This document shows positions 28,431-37,313 of a stretch of DNA of 64,000 nucleotides, in pieces. How positions within the stretch are numbered: the stretch's first letter is position 1; the number at the start of each line of letters is the position of its first letter. Below the pieces are notes generated by a model. It worked only from the letters and a program-made list of their open reading frames with translations. It did not search any database and was not told where the DNA came from. Origin of the DNA: Pseudozobellia sp. WGM2 (GTDB lineage: Bacteria; Bacteroidota; Bacteroidia; Flavobacteriales; Flavobacteriaceae); contig NZ_JADNYK010000008.1 in the NCBI RefSeq assembly GCF_017810075.1, positions 124,001 to 188,000 on the forward strand, read 5' to 3'. The position numbers were made by a program, and so were the translations under genes.

Positions 28431-29335
28431 TGAAGCTCAATATACTTGGTTGCTACGCGGCTACACCTCGAACACTGACAAACCCGACTTCTCAAGTACT
28501 TGAGATGAAAAATCATTTGTTTTTAATCGATTGCGGCGAAGGTACCCAAGTACAGCTAAGAAAAAATAAAATCAAATTTTCACGTATCAGCCATGTTTTT
28601 ATTTCCCATTTACATGGCGATCATTTCTTCGGTCTGCCAGGTTTGATTTCAACCTTTCGTTTATTGGGTAGAGATAAGGAAATGCATATTTACGGACCAA
28701 AGGGAGTAAAAGAGGCAATTACACTTTTGCTCAAACTTGGTGATTCTTGGACCAATTACCCATTGATTTTTCATGAACTTACCTCGAAAGAATCAGAAGT
28801 TGTATTCGAAGACGATACGGTCATTGTGAAGACCATCCCCTTAAACCATAGAATTTATACCAATGGATTTTTGTTTCAAGAGAAACCGGGAGAGAGAAAA
28901 CTCAATGTCGAGGCGGTTGCCAAATACAAAGTGGATAAGGCATATTTTAGAAATATTAAGAGCGGAAAAGATGTGGTTTTAGACGATGGAAACGTTTTGC
29001 CCAACTCGGAATTAACTTTCGATCCGCCCACACCTAAAAGCTATGCCTATTGTAGCGATACTGCTTTTAAACCTGATATCGTAGAACTAATTAATGGGGC
29101 GGATGCCCTTTACCATGAATCTACATTTTTAGAGTCGGAAGCTCATCTATCTTTAAAAACGAAGCATGCCACCGCTAAAGAGGCTGCAACAATCGCTAAA
29201 TTAGCTAACGTTGGTGCTTTGGTGCTGGGCCACTATTCGACTAGGTACAAGTCGATAGAACTTTTCAAAAAGGAGGCTGAAAAAATCTTTGCGAACGTTT
29301 ATTTGGCAGACGATGGCAAAGTTTTTGAGTTTTAA
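28430..29335 (+). CDS. rnz: ribonuclease Z
   Basis: RNase Z cleaves tRNA precursors at the 3' end, just after the discriminator base. The 301-residue protein is a metallo-beta-lactamase fold enzyme with the zinc motif HLHGDH at residues 60-65, the GLPGLISTFRLLGR segment typical of bacterial RNase Z, CSDTAF with the bridging Asp, HESTF, and the late GHYSTRY His. The exosite arm is present (about residues 145-190). It is coupled to DUF3291 upstream. Confidence 0.95.
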   Translation: MKLNILGCYAATPRTLTNPTSQVLEMKNHLFLIDCGEGTQVQLRKNKIKFSRISHVFISHLHGDHFFGLPGLISTFRLLGRDKEMHIYGPKGVKEAITLLLKLGDSWTNYPLIFHELTSKESEVVFEDDTVIVKTIPLNHRIYTNGFLFQEKPGERKLNVEAVAKYKVDKAYFRNIKSGKDVVLDDGNVLPNSELTFDPPTPKSYAYCSDTAFKPDIVELINGADALYHESTFLESEAHLSLKTKHATAKEAATIAKLANVGALVLGHYSTRYKSIELFKKEAEKIFANVYLADDGKVFEF

Positions 29336-29404
29336 AATTATTTCTGCTTTCCCGTTCTCAATCTTTTGCTGAACTTTGATACTCTAGTGTTAAGCACCTT
29401 AATT

Positions 29405-30052
29405 ATGCAAAGGGATTTAGGAGATTACCGAAAATCGTATGAAAAAAGTGAACTTACAGAAGAAAGTACTTCCAGTAAGCCGATAGAACTTTTTCAAAAG
29501 TGGTTCGATGAGACCGAGGCTTCAAAGAGTGTCGAAGAACCGAATGCAATGACTGTATCAACTGTTGGTCTCGACGGTTTCCCCAAAAGTAGAATAGTGT
29601 TATTAAAGAAATTGACGGCCGAAGGGTTTATATTTTATACCAACTATCAGAGTGAAAAGGGCAAGGCAATCGCAGAAAACTCTAATGTTTGTCTTTCGTT
29701 TTTTTGGCCGGGTATGGAGCGCCAGGTAATTGTGAAAGGTATAGCGGAGAAGGTAGGGTCGTCGATGTCAGATGCTTATTTTAAGTCAAGGCCTGAAGGC
29801 AGTCGATTGGGTGCCATAGCTTCTGAGCAAAGTTCGGTAATTCCGTCCCGGAAATTTTTAGAAAATAAGTTATTACAGCTGAAATCTGAATTTGAAGGAA
29901 AGAATATAGAGAGGCCTGAACATTGGGGCGGTTACTTGGTAAGGCCGATTTCCGTTGAATTCTGGCAAGGTAGGCCAAATCGACTGCATGATAGAATTCT
30001 CTACACTTTGCAGAGCAATGAAAACTGGCAAAAAGTACGGCTTGCTCCATAA
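29405..30052 (+). CDS. pdxH: pyridoxamine 5'-phosphate oxidase
   Basis: PdxH is an FMN enzyme that oxidises pyridoxine or pyridoxamine phosphate to pyridoxal phosphate. From the ATG at 29405 the product is 215 residues, starting MQRDLGDYRKSYEKSEL, the normal PdxH N terminus; the longer frame is not needed. The FMN and substrate segments are visible: SRIVLLKKLTAEGFIFYTNY, SFFWPGMERQV, SRLGAIASEQSS, and the C-terminal WGGYLVRPISVEFWQGRPNRLHDR. It lies 69 bases after rnz and 18 bases before the next gene, so it is probably part of the same operon. Confidence 0.96.
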   Translation: MQRDLGDYRKSYEKSELTEESTSSKPIELFQKWFDETEASKSVEEPNAMTVSTVGLDGFPKSRIVLLKKLTAEGFIFYTNYQSEKGKAIAENSNVCLSFFWPGMERQVIVKGIAEKVGSSMSDAYFKSRPEGSRLGAIASEQSSVIPSRKFLENKLLQLKSEFEGKNIERPEHWGGYLVRPISVEFWQGRPNRLHDRILYTLQSNENWQKVRLAP

Positions 30053-30070
30053 TCGATAAAAAATGATGGT

Positions 30071-30556
30071 ATGAAAAATTTGATATTGGTGCGACACGGC
30101 AAATCTTCTTGGGATTATGCGGTAAGCGATAAAGACCGACCGCTAAAAGAACGAGGCATTAATGATGCTCTTTTGGTTTCTGACATTTTCAAACAAAAAG
30201 ATTATCAGGTAGATGCGGTATTTTCTAGCCCTGCGAACAGGGCACTTCATACGTGTATGATTTTTCTTAGGAGGTTAGAGTTTCCGTTTACTGATTTTCA
30301 GGTAATCGAGAATCTTTATGATTTCTCAGGTAATAGTGACTTAGAGTTTATAAAAAGTATCGACGATCATCTAAATACCGTAATGGTTTTCGGTCATAAT
30401 CATGCATTCACATACCTTGCCAATTCTTTAGGAAATAGCTATATTGACAACGTTCCTACGAGTGGGCTGGTCCATTTGAAATTTGATGTTGATAATTGGA
30501 ATGCTATTTCACAAGGAGCAACGATTCAAACAATTTTTCCGAAAGATTACAGATAA
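30071..30556 (+). CDS. SixA-like histidine phosphatase
   Basis: The 161-residue protein belongs to the small branch of histidine phosphatases. It has the phosphohistidine motif LVRHGKSSWD at the N terminus, RALHTCMI (second Arg region) and the distal catalytic His in VFGHNHAFT. E. coli SixA removes phosphate from histidine-phosphotransfer proteins. The genuine substrate here is unknown. Its stop codon directly abuts the ppk1 ATG; pairing of a SixA-like phosphatase with polyphosphate kinase recurs in other bacteria and suggests a link to phosphate metabolism. Confidence 0.85.
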   Translation: MKNLILVRHGKSSWDYAVSDKDRPLKERGINDALLVSDIFKQKDYQVDAVFSSPANRALHTCMIFLRRLEFPFTDFQVIENLYDFSGNSDLEFIKSIDDHLNTVMVFGHNHAFTYLANSLGNSYIDNVPTSGLVHLKFDVDNWNAISQGATIQTIFPKDYR

Positions 30557-32671
30557 ATGATAAAGAATAAACCCCGTTATATCAATAGGGAAATCAGCTG
30601 GTTAAGTTTTAACGAGCGTGTACTACAAGAGTGTGAAGACAAGAATGTGCCCCTGATTGAACGATTACGTTTCTTAGGTATATTTTCTAATAACTTAGAT
30701 GAGTTTTTCAAAGTTCGGTATGCAACGGTGAAACGAATTTTCGAGGCTGGTAAGTCTGGTAAAAGTGTTTTAGGAGGAGAGCGAGCCAAAGATTTGTTGG
30801 TGGAGATAACTAAAATCGTTATCGACCAACAAAGAAAGAGTGTCGAGATTCTAGGTAAAATAGAAAATGAGCTAGAAGACCAGAACATTAATTTGCTCAG
30901 TGAAAATCAATTGTCTGAAAAACAAGGTGCCTTCATAAAGAAGTATTTCTTGCAGAAGGTAAGTCCGCAATTAATGACCATTATCTTGAACGACTTGGCG
31001 GAGTTTCCGATGCTTAAAGATACAGCAGCCTATTTGGCCGTAAAGATGGTGTTGAGGAGTGATGACCGTACCAAAAGCACCTATGAAAAAAGAGAAAAAC
31101 GGTATGCATTAATTGAAATACCTAAAGGTATTGATCGATTTATAGTTCTACCAAAAGAAGGGGATAAGAACTTTATCATGATACTTGATGATGCGATCAG
31201 ATATTGTCTTGATAGTGTTTTTCCGATGTTCGATTATAAGTCCATTTCTTCGCACATGATTAAAATTACGCGTGATGCCGAGTTGGATATTGATAATGAT
31301 TTGAGTAAGAGTTTTATTGAGAAAATTAGTTCAAGTGTAGAGCATAGAAAAATTGGTGATCCCGTACGTTTCGTCTATGATAAAAATATCGAGAAAGACA
31401 CACTCGAATTTCTTAAAGAAAAGATGGAAATTGAAGATGCCGATAGTGTAATACCTGGTGGTAGATACCATAATAAAAGGGATTATATGGGCTTCCCGAG
31501 TCTGGGCAGGCATGATTTGATGTATGATAAAATTACCCCGCTGCCTGTAAAAGGGTTAAATCTTGAGGGTAGTTTATTGGAGAAGATAGCGGAAAAAGAT
31601 TATCTGCAATACACGCCCTATCATACATTTTCCTATGTACTAAAGTTTTTACGGGAAGCTGCGCTTGATCCAAAAGTCAAGACCATCAAAATTACCGTTT
31701 ACAGGTTGGCAGCCAATTCACAGGTTGCCGCATGTCTTTCAAACGCCGTGAAAAACGGTAAACAGGTAACCTTGCAAATAGAATTGCGTGCGCGTTTCGA
31801 TGAACAGGCGAACATTAAATACGCTGAAGAGCTTCAAGCTGAAGGCGTGAAATTAATTTTTGGTGTTCCCGGACTTAAAGTTCACAGTAAAATCTGTCTT
31901 ATTGAACGCGAAGAGAATGAAGAAATAAAAAGATACGGTTTTATAAGTACCGGTAACTTTAACGAATCTACGGCACGAATCTACACCGATTACACTTTAT
32001 TTACTGCTGATGAACCAATTTTGAAAGAGCTAAATAAGGTTTTCGATTTCTTTGAAACTACCTATAAAATCAATAAATACAAACATCTTATTGTCTCTCC
32101 ACATTACACTAAAAGTTTTTTCAAAAAGCTGATAGATAATGAGATTGCCAACGCAAAAGCTGGCAAAGAGGCCTACATAAGAATAAAAATGAATAGTTTT
32201 ACTTCGTACAAAATGATTGATAAATTGTACGAGGCCAGTAATGCAGGTGTGAAAATACAATTGATAGTAAGAGGTGTGTGCTGTCTGATTCCTGGTATCG
32301 AGGGAATGAGCGAGAATATAGAGGCCATAAGTGTAGTAGACAAGTTTTTAGAACATCCGAGAATGTTTATTTTCTGCAACGATGGTGATCCGAAAGTATA
32401 TATCTCATCCGCAGATTTTATGACACGTAATATTGAAAATAGGGTAGAGGTAGGTTGCCCGATCTATGATGAGGATATCAAACGTGAATTGATCGATACT
32501 TTCGATATTTCATGGAACGATAATGTGAAGGCCCGAATTTTTGATGAAGAACAGAAAAATGAATATCGGGTAAATGATAAGCCCAAACTTCGCTCTCAAT
32601 TTGAGATGTATGATTACTATCGCGATAAATTAGGTATAACGGATAATATTGATGAGACTATAGATATGTAA
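30557..32671 (+). CDS. ppk1: polyphosphate kinase 1
   Basis: PPK1 polymerises the gamma phosphate of ATP into inorganic polyphosphate and can run in reverse. The 704-residue protein has the N domain (REISWLSFNERVLQE), the head domain and the two phospholipase-D-like C domains with the autophosphorylated His in GLKVHSKICLI and the second His in EHPRMFIF. The STGNFNESTARIYTDY motif is also present. It is the last gene of the pyrR operon, with no gap after the SixA-like gene. A PPX exopolyphosphatase gene is not in the window. Confidence 0.96.
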   Translation: MIKNKPRYINREISWLSFNERVLQECEDKNVPLIERLRFLGIFSNNLDEFFKVRYATVKRIFEAGKSGKSVLGGERAKDLLVEITKIVIDQQRKSVEILGKIENELEDQNINLLSENQLSEKQGAFIKKYFLQKVSPQLMTIILNDLAEFPMLKDTAAYLAVKMVLRSDDRTKSTYEKREKRYALIEIPKGIDRFIVLPKEGDKNFIMILDDAIRYCLDSVFPMFDYKSISSHMIKITRDAELDIDNDLSKSFIEKISSSVEHRKIGDPVRFVYDKNIEKDTLEFLKEKMEIEDADSVIPGGRYHNKRDYMGFPSLGRHDLMYDKITPLPVKGLNLEGSLLEKIAEKDYLQYTPYHTFSYVLKFLREAALDPKVKTIKITVYRLAANSQVAACLSNAVKNGKQVTLQIELRARFDEQANIKYAEELQAEGVKLIFGVPGLKVHSKICLIEREENEEIKRYGFISTGNFNESTARIYTDYTLFTADEPILKELNKVFDFFETTYKINKYKHLIVSPHYTKSFFKKLIDNEIANAKAGKEAYIRIKMNSFTSYKMIDKLYEASNAGVKIQLIVRGVCCLIPGIEGMSENIEAISVVDKFLEHPRMFIFCNDGDPKVYISSADFMTRNIENRVEVGCPIYDEDIKRELIDTFDISWNDNVKARIFDEEQKNEYRVNDKPKLRSQFEMYDYYRDKLGITDNIDETIDM

Positions 32672-32683
32672 CATGTTTGAGTT

Positions 32684-32717
32684 CATTTACGGTTAATAAA
32701 CCATCTAACCGTGAATG
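32684..32717. terminator. hairpin between converging ppk1 and miaE
   Basis: Arms at 32684-32695 and 32706-32717 (CATTTACGGTTA / TAACCGTGAATG) form a 12-pair stem with one wobble and a ten-base loop. It overlaps the last codons of miaE. No T-run follows, so termination is only a likely role. Confidence 0.45.
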
Positions 32718-33286
32718 GATTCTTTCTTACCTAAATTCTTCATTATTTGGGCTTCGTATGCTAAGAGGTCTTCCCACTTTTTGTCAACCTCTTCTCGATT
32801 ACCATATTTTCTGGCGAATTTGAGGAACATTGTATAATGTCCCGCTTCACTGACCATTAATTTGTGATAGAATTCGGCTAGTTCTTTGTCTTCGAGTTCT
32901 TCTGAAAGTAACCTAAAGCGTTCGCAGCTACGAGCTTCAATGAGACCTGCATATAAAAGTCTATGAACAAGTTGGTTGGTTCGGCTTCCCCCTTTAGGGA
33001 AAAACTTTAATAGTTCAACTACATACTCATCTTTACGGTCTCTTCCCAATACTATGCCTCGAGTAATTATTCGATCATGAACCATTTTAAAGTGGCCCAT
33101 TTCTTCTCTAGAGAGCGCAATCATCTCTTCGACTAATTCTGTATATTCAGGAAAACTGACAATGAGTGATATTGCCGTGCTTGCTGCTTTTTGTTCACAA
33201 TAGGCATGGTCGATTAAAATTTCTTCAATGTTTTTCTCAACGATATTTACCCATCTAGGGTCGGTTGGAAGCTTAAGACCGAGCAT
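32705..33286 (-). CDS. miaE: tRNA 2-methylthio-cis-ribozeatin-type hydroxylase MiaE
   Basis: MiaE is a diiron monooxygenase that hydroxylates the isopentenyl group of ms2i6A at position 37 of tRNAs reading U-starting codons. The 193-residue ferritin-like four-helix protein shows the ligands in YCEQKAAS, EEMGHFKMVH (ExxH), EARSCERF and VSEAGHYTMF (ExxH). Length and motif order fit the family. It is a monocistronic gene divergent from the ebo cluster, sharing a 126-base promoter region. Confidence 0.93.
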   Translation of the reverse strand: MLGLKLPTDPRWVNIVEKNIEEILIDHAYCEQKAASTAISLIVSFPEYTELVEEMIALSREEMGHFKMVHDRIITRGIVLGRDRKDEYVVELLKFFPKGGSRTNQLVHRLLYAGLIEARSCERFRLLSEELEDKELAEFYHKLMVSEAGHYTMFLKFARKYGNREEVDKKWEDLLAYEAQIMKNLGKKESIHG

Positions 33287-33344
33287 AACTCTTAATTTTT
33301 TGTAAAATTACTAAGAATACTAAGAATGGAGGGCTAGATTTTGA

Positions 33345-33373
33345 TTGGTTTTCCTTTGGAATAATTAGATTTG
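33345..33373 (+). promoter_or_regulatory. promoter of the ebo cluster
   Basis: TTG at 33345-33347 (18-base spacer; another TTG at 33341-33343 gives 22) and the -7 box TAGATTTG at 33366-33373 match the flavobacterial consensus. The predicted start near 33380 leaves a leader of about 33 bases to the first ATG of eboA or 63 to the second. Confidence 0.6.
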
Positions 33374-33412
33374 TAATTAGTTGTTCTTGCAAATACTACA
33401 TCGGTATTTACA

Positions 33413-34300
33413 ATGAAATACTTAATTCGCCGAAACCAAAGCATGAATTCTACCAAAATTGAAGGAGAGTTGAAGTCGCTCCTCAAGCACAATTTAGATG
33501 AGTTGACCTTTCAATGGTTAGCCTCAAAATTAGAAGTTATAATTGGCTCCAACTCGACCAAAGATCTTTATCTCACTTACAGCTTGTTGTCAAGTAAGGT
33601 AAATCAAGACGAAAGTTTAAAACTGAATTTAGAAGATGAAAGTCTACGGTCTTACCTAGTGGAACAGCAGGCTGATATTCTTCAGATTTCAAGAATATAT
33701 TTACTTGTTAGCGTCTTGAACGAAAACTCGGAGTTTTTTGAACCTAAGGTGGCAAACCTTATTCAAGTTGCGGATACCGGAGAATTGGTAACTTTTTTAA
33801 AGTTTCTGATATTATTGCCAAATGGTGAGCGATTTAAGCACTCTGCTGTCGAGGCACTTCGAACAAATATAGCAACGGTATTCGAGGCGATATGCATGAA
33901 CAACCCGTATCCGGCCACTTATTTCAATGACCAGCAATGGAATCAGATGTACTTAAAGGCCGCTTTTATGCAATTGGATCTTTCGAACATTCTTGAAGTT
34001 GATACAAGAGCTAACAAAGACTTGGCAAGAATAATATCTGATTATGCACATGAACGCTGGGCAGCTTCACGCGATATCGACCCTTTGTTCTGGAGACCTG
34101 TTTCTTCTTTCATCGATCAGTCTTTATTAGAAGATATAAAACGACTTTTAGAAAGTGAGAGCAGTAAAGAGAATATATCTGGCGCACTCTGTTGCTACCA
34201 TGCTTCGAACAAAGAAGCAAAAAAACTATTAGAAAATTATCCTGAACTATATAATCAAGTGAAGACTGGTGAAGTCACTTGGGAAAATGCAATTAAATAA
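33413..34300 (+). CDS. eboA: EboA domain protein
   Basis: First gene of a six-gene ebo cluster. The 295-residue product is helical, with no catalytic motif; it shows the EboA-type pattern of repeated helices (LTFQWLASKLEVI, YLTYSLLSSKVNQ, LSNILEVDTRANKDLARIISDYAHERWAAS) and a conserved Asp-Pro-LeuPheTrpArgPro segment near residue 225. The Ala-His-Glu-Arg-Trp stretch is a hallmark I associate with EboA proteins. The ATG at 33443 (MNSTKIEGEL) may be the true start, because the first ten residues are basic and unlike the rest. EboA has no known biochemical activity. eboB begins two bases after its stop. Confidence 0.85.
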   Translation: MKYLIRRNQSMNSTKIEGELKSLLKHNLDELTFQWLASKLEVIIGSNSTKDLYLTYSLLSSKVNQDESLKLNLEDESLRSYLVEQQADILQISRIYLLVSVLNENSEFFEPKVANLIQVADTGELVTFLKFLILLPNGERFKHSAVEALRTNIATVFEAICMNNPYPATYFNDQQWNQMYLKAAFMQLDLSNILEVDTRANKDLARIISDYAHERWAASRDIDPLFWRPVSSFIDQSLLEDIKRLLESESSKENISGALCCYHASNKEAKKLLENYPELYNQVKTGEVTWENAIK

Positions 34301-34302
34301 TT

Positions 34303-35211
34303 ATGGAAGATAAAATGATGATAATTGACCCGCACGTGCACATGACGTCACGTACAACCGATGATTATGAAGCTATGGCCGCTGCTGGGGTTGTGGCTAT
34401 CATCGAACCATCATTCTGGTTGGGGCAACCTAGAACTCAAGTGGGGTCTTTTCAAGACTACTTTAGCAGTTTGGTAGGTTGGGAGCGTTTTCGTGCGAGC
34501 CAATTCGGAATACAGCATTATTGTACCATCGGGCTGAACTCTAAGGAAGCAAATAATGAAGCTTTGGCAGAAGAGGTAATCGAATTGTTGCCTTTATATC
34601 TTCATAAAGAAAATGTAGTTGCCATAGGTGAAATCGGTTATGATGACCAAACCCCTGCGGAGGACAAATATTTTAGAATGCAACTCGATATGGCCAAAGA
34701 ATTGGATATGGTGGTGCAGGTGCATACACCCCATAGAGACAAGAAAGCCGGTACCTTAAAAAGTATGGAGGTTTGTCTTGAGCATGGCCTGGATCCTTCA
34801 AAAGTGGTTATTGATCATAATAATGAGGAAACCGTCAGAGATGTGCTCGATAGAGGATTTATTGCCGCTTTTACCATTTATCCAAAAACCAAAATGGGTA
34901 ATGAGCGTATGGTCGAGGTGGTGAAAAAGTTCGGTAGTGATAATATTATAGTAGATAGTTCTGCGGATTGGGGTGTAAGTGACCCCTTATCCGTTCCGAA
35001 AACGGCTTCTTTAATGCTTAAGAGAGGTATCTCAAAAGAAGATGTGAACAAAACTTGTTATCAAAACGCATTGGATATTTTCGGCTATAACGGAAAGATG
35101 AAAGAAGAACATTGGTTGAACCCGAAAGGTATAAATCAAGCACAGTTTTTTAATGACAATAGTGTACTCAGAGGGCAAGAACCTCGGGTAGATGCTGACG
35201 AAATCAAATAA
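34303..35211 (+). CDS. eboB: EboB, TatD-like metal-dependent hydrolase
   Basis: The 302-residue product is an amidohydrolase-fold TIM barrel of the TatD type. The metal ligands are visible in order: DPHVHM (HxH) near residue 10, GEIGYDD (Glu) near 108, QVHTPH (His), VIDHNN (His) and VDSSADWG (Asp). Unlike TatD nucleases, it belongs to a subfamily found with ebo genes, so the substrate is probably the cluster's small molecule or an intermediate, not DNA. Its TAA overlaps the eboC ATG by one base. Confidence 0.9.
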   Translation: MEDKMMIIDPHVHMTSRTTDDYEAMAAAGVVAIIEPSFWLGQPRTQVGSFQDYFSSLVGWERFRASQFGIQHYCTIGLNSKEANNEALAEEVIELLPLYLHKENVVAIGEIGYDDQTPAEDKYFRMQLDMAKELDMVVQVHTPHRDKKAGTLKSMEVCLEHGLDPSKVVIDHNNEETVRDVLDRGFIAAFTIYPKTKMGNERMVEVVKKFGSDNIIVDSSADWGVSDPLSVPKTASLMLKRGISKEDVNKTCYQNALDIFGYNGKMKEEHWLNPKGINQAQFFNDNSVLRGQEPRVDADEIK

Positions 35212-36113
35212 TGGGTAATGTATTGCTAGCTTATGCCCGCTTGGCACGCCCTGCTAATTTACCGACTGCTGCTGCTGATATTTTTGCCGGGGTGGCTGTT
35301 GGTGGTTTATTCGCTACTCTCGGGCAGGCCAAATTTTTGGAATCTCCGGTGTTCGTAGATTTCCTGTGTCTGGTTTTGGCTTCCATATTTCTTTATGCGG
35401 GCGGGGTTATCTTAAACGATGTTTTTGATTACAAGATAGATCAGGTAGAGCGGCCCGAGCGACCAATTCCCAACGGTACTATATCTTTAACTTCAGCGGC
35501 AATTTACGGAGGTTTGGTCCTTCTGACGGGTATTGTGTTTGCTTTTTGGGTATCAAACCTTTCAGGGGGTATAGCCATAGCTTTGGCCTTGGCAATTCTA
35601 TTGTATGACGGTATTGCCAAAAAATACGATTTTTTTGGGCCTTTAAGTATGGGTCTGTGCCGAGGGTTAAATTTAATTCTTGGGCTATCGATTTTTGGCG
35701 ACCTTAATTTTTGGTGGTTGGCAGTTATACCTATCATATATATTTTTGCTATAACATTGATCAGTAGGGGTGAAGTTCACGGTGAGAACAAAGACCATAT
35801 TGTTTTGGCGGGTGTTCTCTATTCGATTGTGGTAGTGGCCGTTTTATCTGTGGCCGTGGTTTATACTGATTCTGTGTTCGTTACGTTACTATATTTACTA
35901 CTGTTCGCTTTTATGGTGTTTCGACCTTTGGTCAAGGCCTATTCGGAGAATTCTCCGAAAAATATTAAGAAAGCAGTTATCGCAGGCGTAATGTCATTGA
36001 TTGTACTTGATGCTGCTTTGGGGGCAGCATTTTCTGTTTGGTGGTATGGTTTGGTTATTCTGGCTTTACTGCCGATTTCCATGGGGTTGTCCAAACTTTT
36101 TGCCGTTACTTAG
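35211..36113 (+). CDS. eboC: EboC, UbiA-family prenyltransferase-like membrane protein
   Basis: The 300-residue integral membrane protein has eight to nine hydrophobic helices and the UbiA signature NDVFDYKID at residues 69-77 (N-D-x-x-D), followed by RPERPIPNG. A second Asp-rich loop, expected near residue 185, is reduced: the sequence there reads ISRGEVHGENKDH. UbiA enzymes attach prenyl chains to aromatic or other acceptors in the membrane. In the ebo cluster this is the candidate membrane-bound transfer step. The missing second DxxD could mean an unusual donor. Translationally coupled to eboB. Confidence 0.9.
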   Translation: MGNVLLAYARLARPANLPTAAADIFAGVAVGGLFATLGQAKFLESPVFVDFLCLVLASIFLYAGGVILNDVFDYKIDQVERPERPIPNGTISLTSAAIYGGLVLLTGIVFAFWVSNLSGGIAIALALAILLYDGIAKKYDFFGPLSMGLCRGLNLILGLSIFGDLNFWWLAVIPIIYIFAITLISRGEVHGENKDHIVLAGVLYSIVVVAVLSVAVVYTDSVFVTLLYLLLFAFMVFRPLVKAYSENSPKNIKKAVIAGVMSLIVLDAALGAAFSVWWYGLVILALLPISMGLSKLFAVT

Positions 36114-36140
36114 TTTTTGCGGTGCAATAAAAATTATAGA

Positions 36141-37313
36141 ATGTTTAAGACAATAGAACAAAGCTTTCAAGTTTCTTATCGATACAAACTCTTTTTTACC
36201 GAGGGATTGTTTCAGGTGGAAAATCATTTGTTTAGAGACTTGATAAGAAGTTATAAAGATGAGCCCGTAAAGCTCCTGTTTGTTATAGATAGTGGAGTTG
36301 CCGAAGCGCATCCATCCCTAAAGGAAGAGATAAGTACTTATTGCGAAAAATACGCTACCAATCTTTCGCATACACAAAATATTATCGTTCAAGGTGGTGA
36401 GGCATGCAAAAATGGAGAAGAGCATGTAAACCAAGTTCTTGATGCTATTAATGACTACGCTATTTGCCGTCATTCATTCGTAGTAGTCATCGGGGGCGGA
36501 GCCGTCATCGATATGGCCGGTTACGCTGCGGCAATTGCACATAGGGGTGTTAAGCTCATTCGTATACCTACCACGGTATTATCTCAGAACGACTCGGCCG
36601 TAGGCGTTAAGAATAGCATTAATTTCTTTGGCAAGAAAAATTTCGTGGGCACATTTGCTCCTCCGTATGCCATTATCAATGACACGTTGTTTTTGAAAAC
36701 ATTGGAACACCGAGATTGGATTTCCGGTATTTCGGAAGCATTAAAAGTCGCTCTGATTAAAGATTTAGATTTCTTCAAATTTGTAGAGAAAAATGCTCTA
36801 AAGCTTTCAAAGAGAGATATGGAAGCCATGCAATACACCATATACCGATGTGCCGAAATGCATATGCACCACATTGCGCAAGGTGGTGATCCTTTTGAGA
36901 GTGGCTCATCAAGACCTTTGGATTTTGGTCATTGGGCCGCCCATAAATTGGAACACCTGACCAATTATAAAATTAGACATGGTGAGGCGGTTGCGAAGGG
37001 TATTGTATTAGATGTAGCTTATGCCCACTTAACGGGTTTGATTACTGAACAAGATTTCAACCGAGTTGTATCTGTTTTTCAGAATATAGGATTTGATTTA
37101 AGTTTTCCGTTAGACTCTGATCAAGAGGTTTCTCAACTTCTTAAAGGTATAGAAGAGTTTCGAGAGCACTTGGGCGGTAAATTGACCATCACCCTTATTT
37201 CTGCTATTGGTGTGAAGCACGATGTTCATGAAATTGATGAAGACCTTATGAAAGAGGCATTGAATTTAGTCAACGAAATTTCCAATCTAAAGCAGTTTAA
37301 CTTTGCAAATTAA
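36141..37313 (+). CDS. eboD: EboD, 3-dehydroquinate-synthase-like cyclase
   Basis: The 390-residue protein (from the ATG at 36141; the TTG-initiated frame at 36117 is less likely) is a sugar-phosphate cyclase of the 3-dehydroquinate synthase superfamily. It has the NAD loop VVVIGGGAVIDMAGYAAA, PTTVLSQNDSAVGVKNSINFFGKKN and the zinc ligands in ISEALKVALIKD (Glu), FGHWAAHKLEH (His) and HGEAVAKG (His). It differs from AroB in length and in the N-terminal extension. EboD homologues form their own clade, and the product they make has not been established. It overlaps eboE by 11 bases. Confidence 0.9.
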   Translation: MFKTIEQSFQVSYRYKLFFTEGLFQVENHLFRDLIRSYKDEPVKLLFVIDSGVAEAHPSLKEEISTYCEKYATNLSHTQNIIVQGGEACKNGEEHVNQVLDAINDYAICRHSFVVVIGGGAVIDMAGYAAAIAHRGVKLIRIPTTVLSQNDSAVGVKNSINFFGKKNFVGTFAPPYAIINDTLFLKTLEHRDWISGISEALKVALIKDLDFFKFVEKNALKLSKRDMEAMQYTIYRCAEMHMHHIAQGGDPFESGSSRPLDFGHWAAHKLEHLTNYKIRHGEAVAKGIVLDVAYAHLTGLITEQDFNRVVSVFQNIGFDLSFPLDSDQEVSQLLKGIEEFREHLGGKLTITLISAIGVKHDVHEIDEDLMKEALNLVNEISNLKQFNFAN

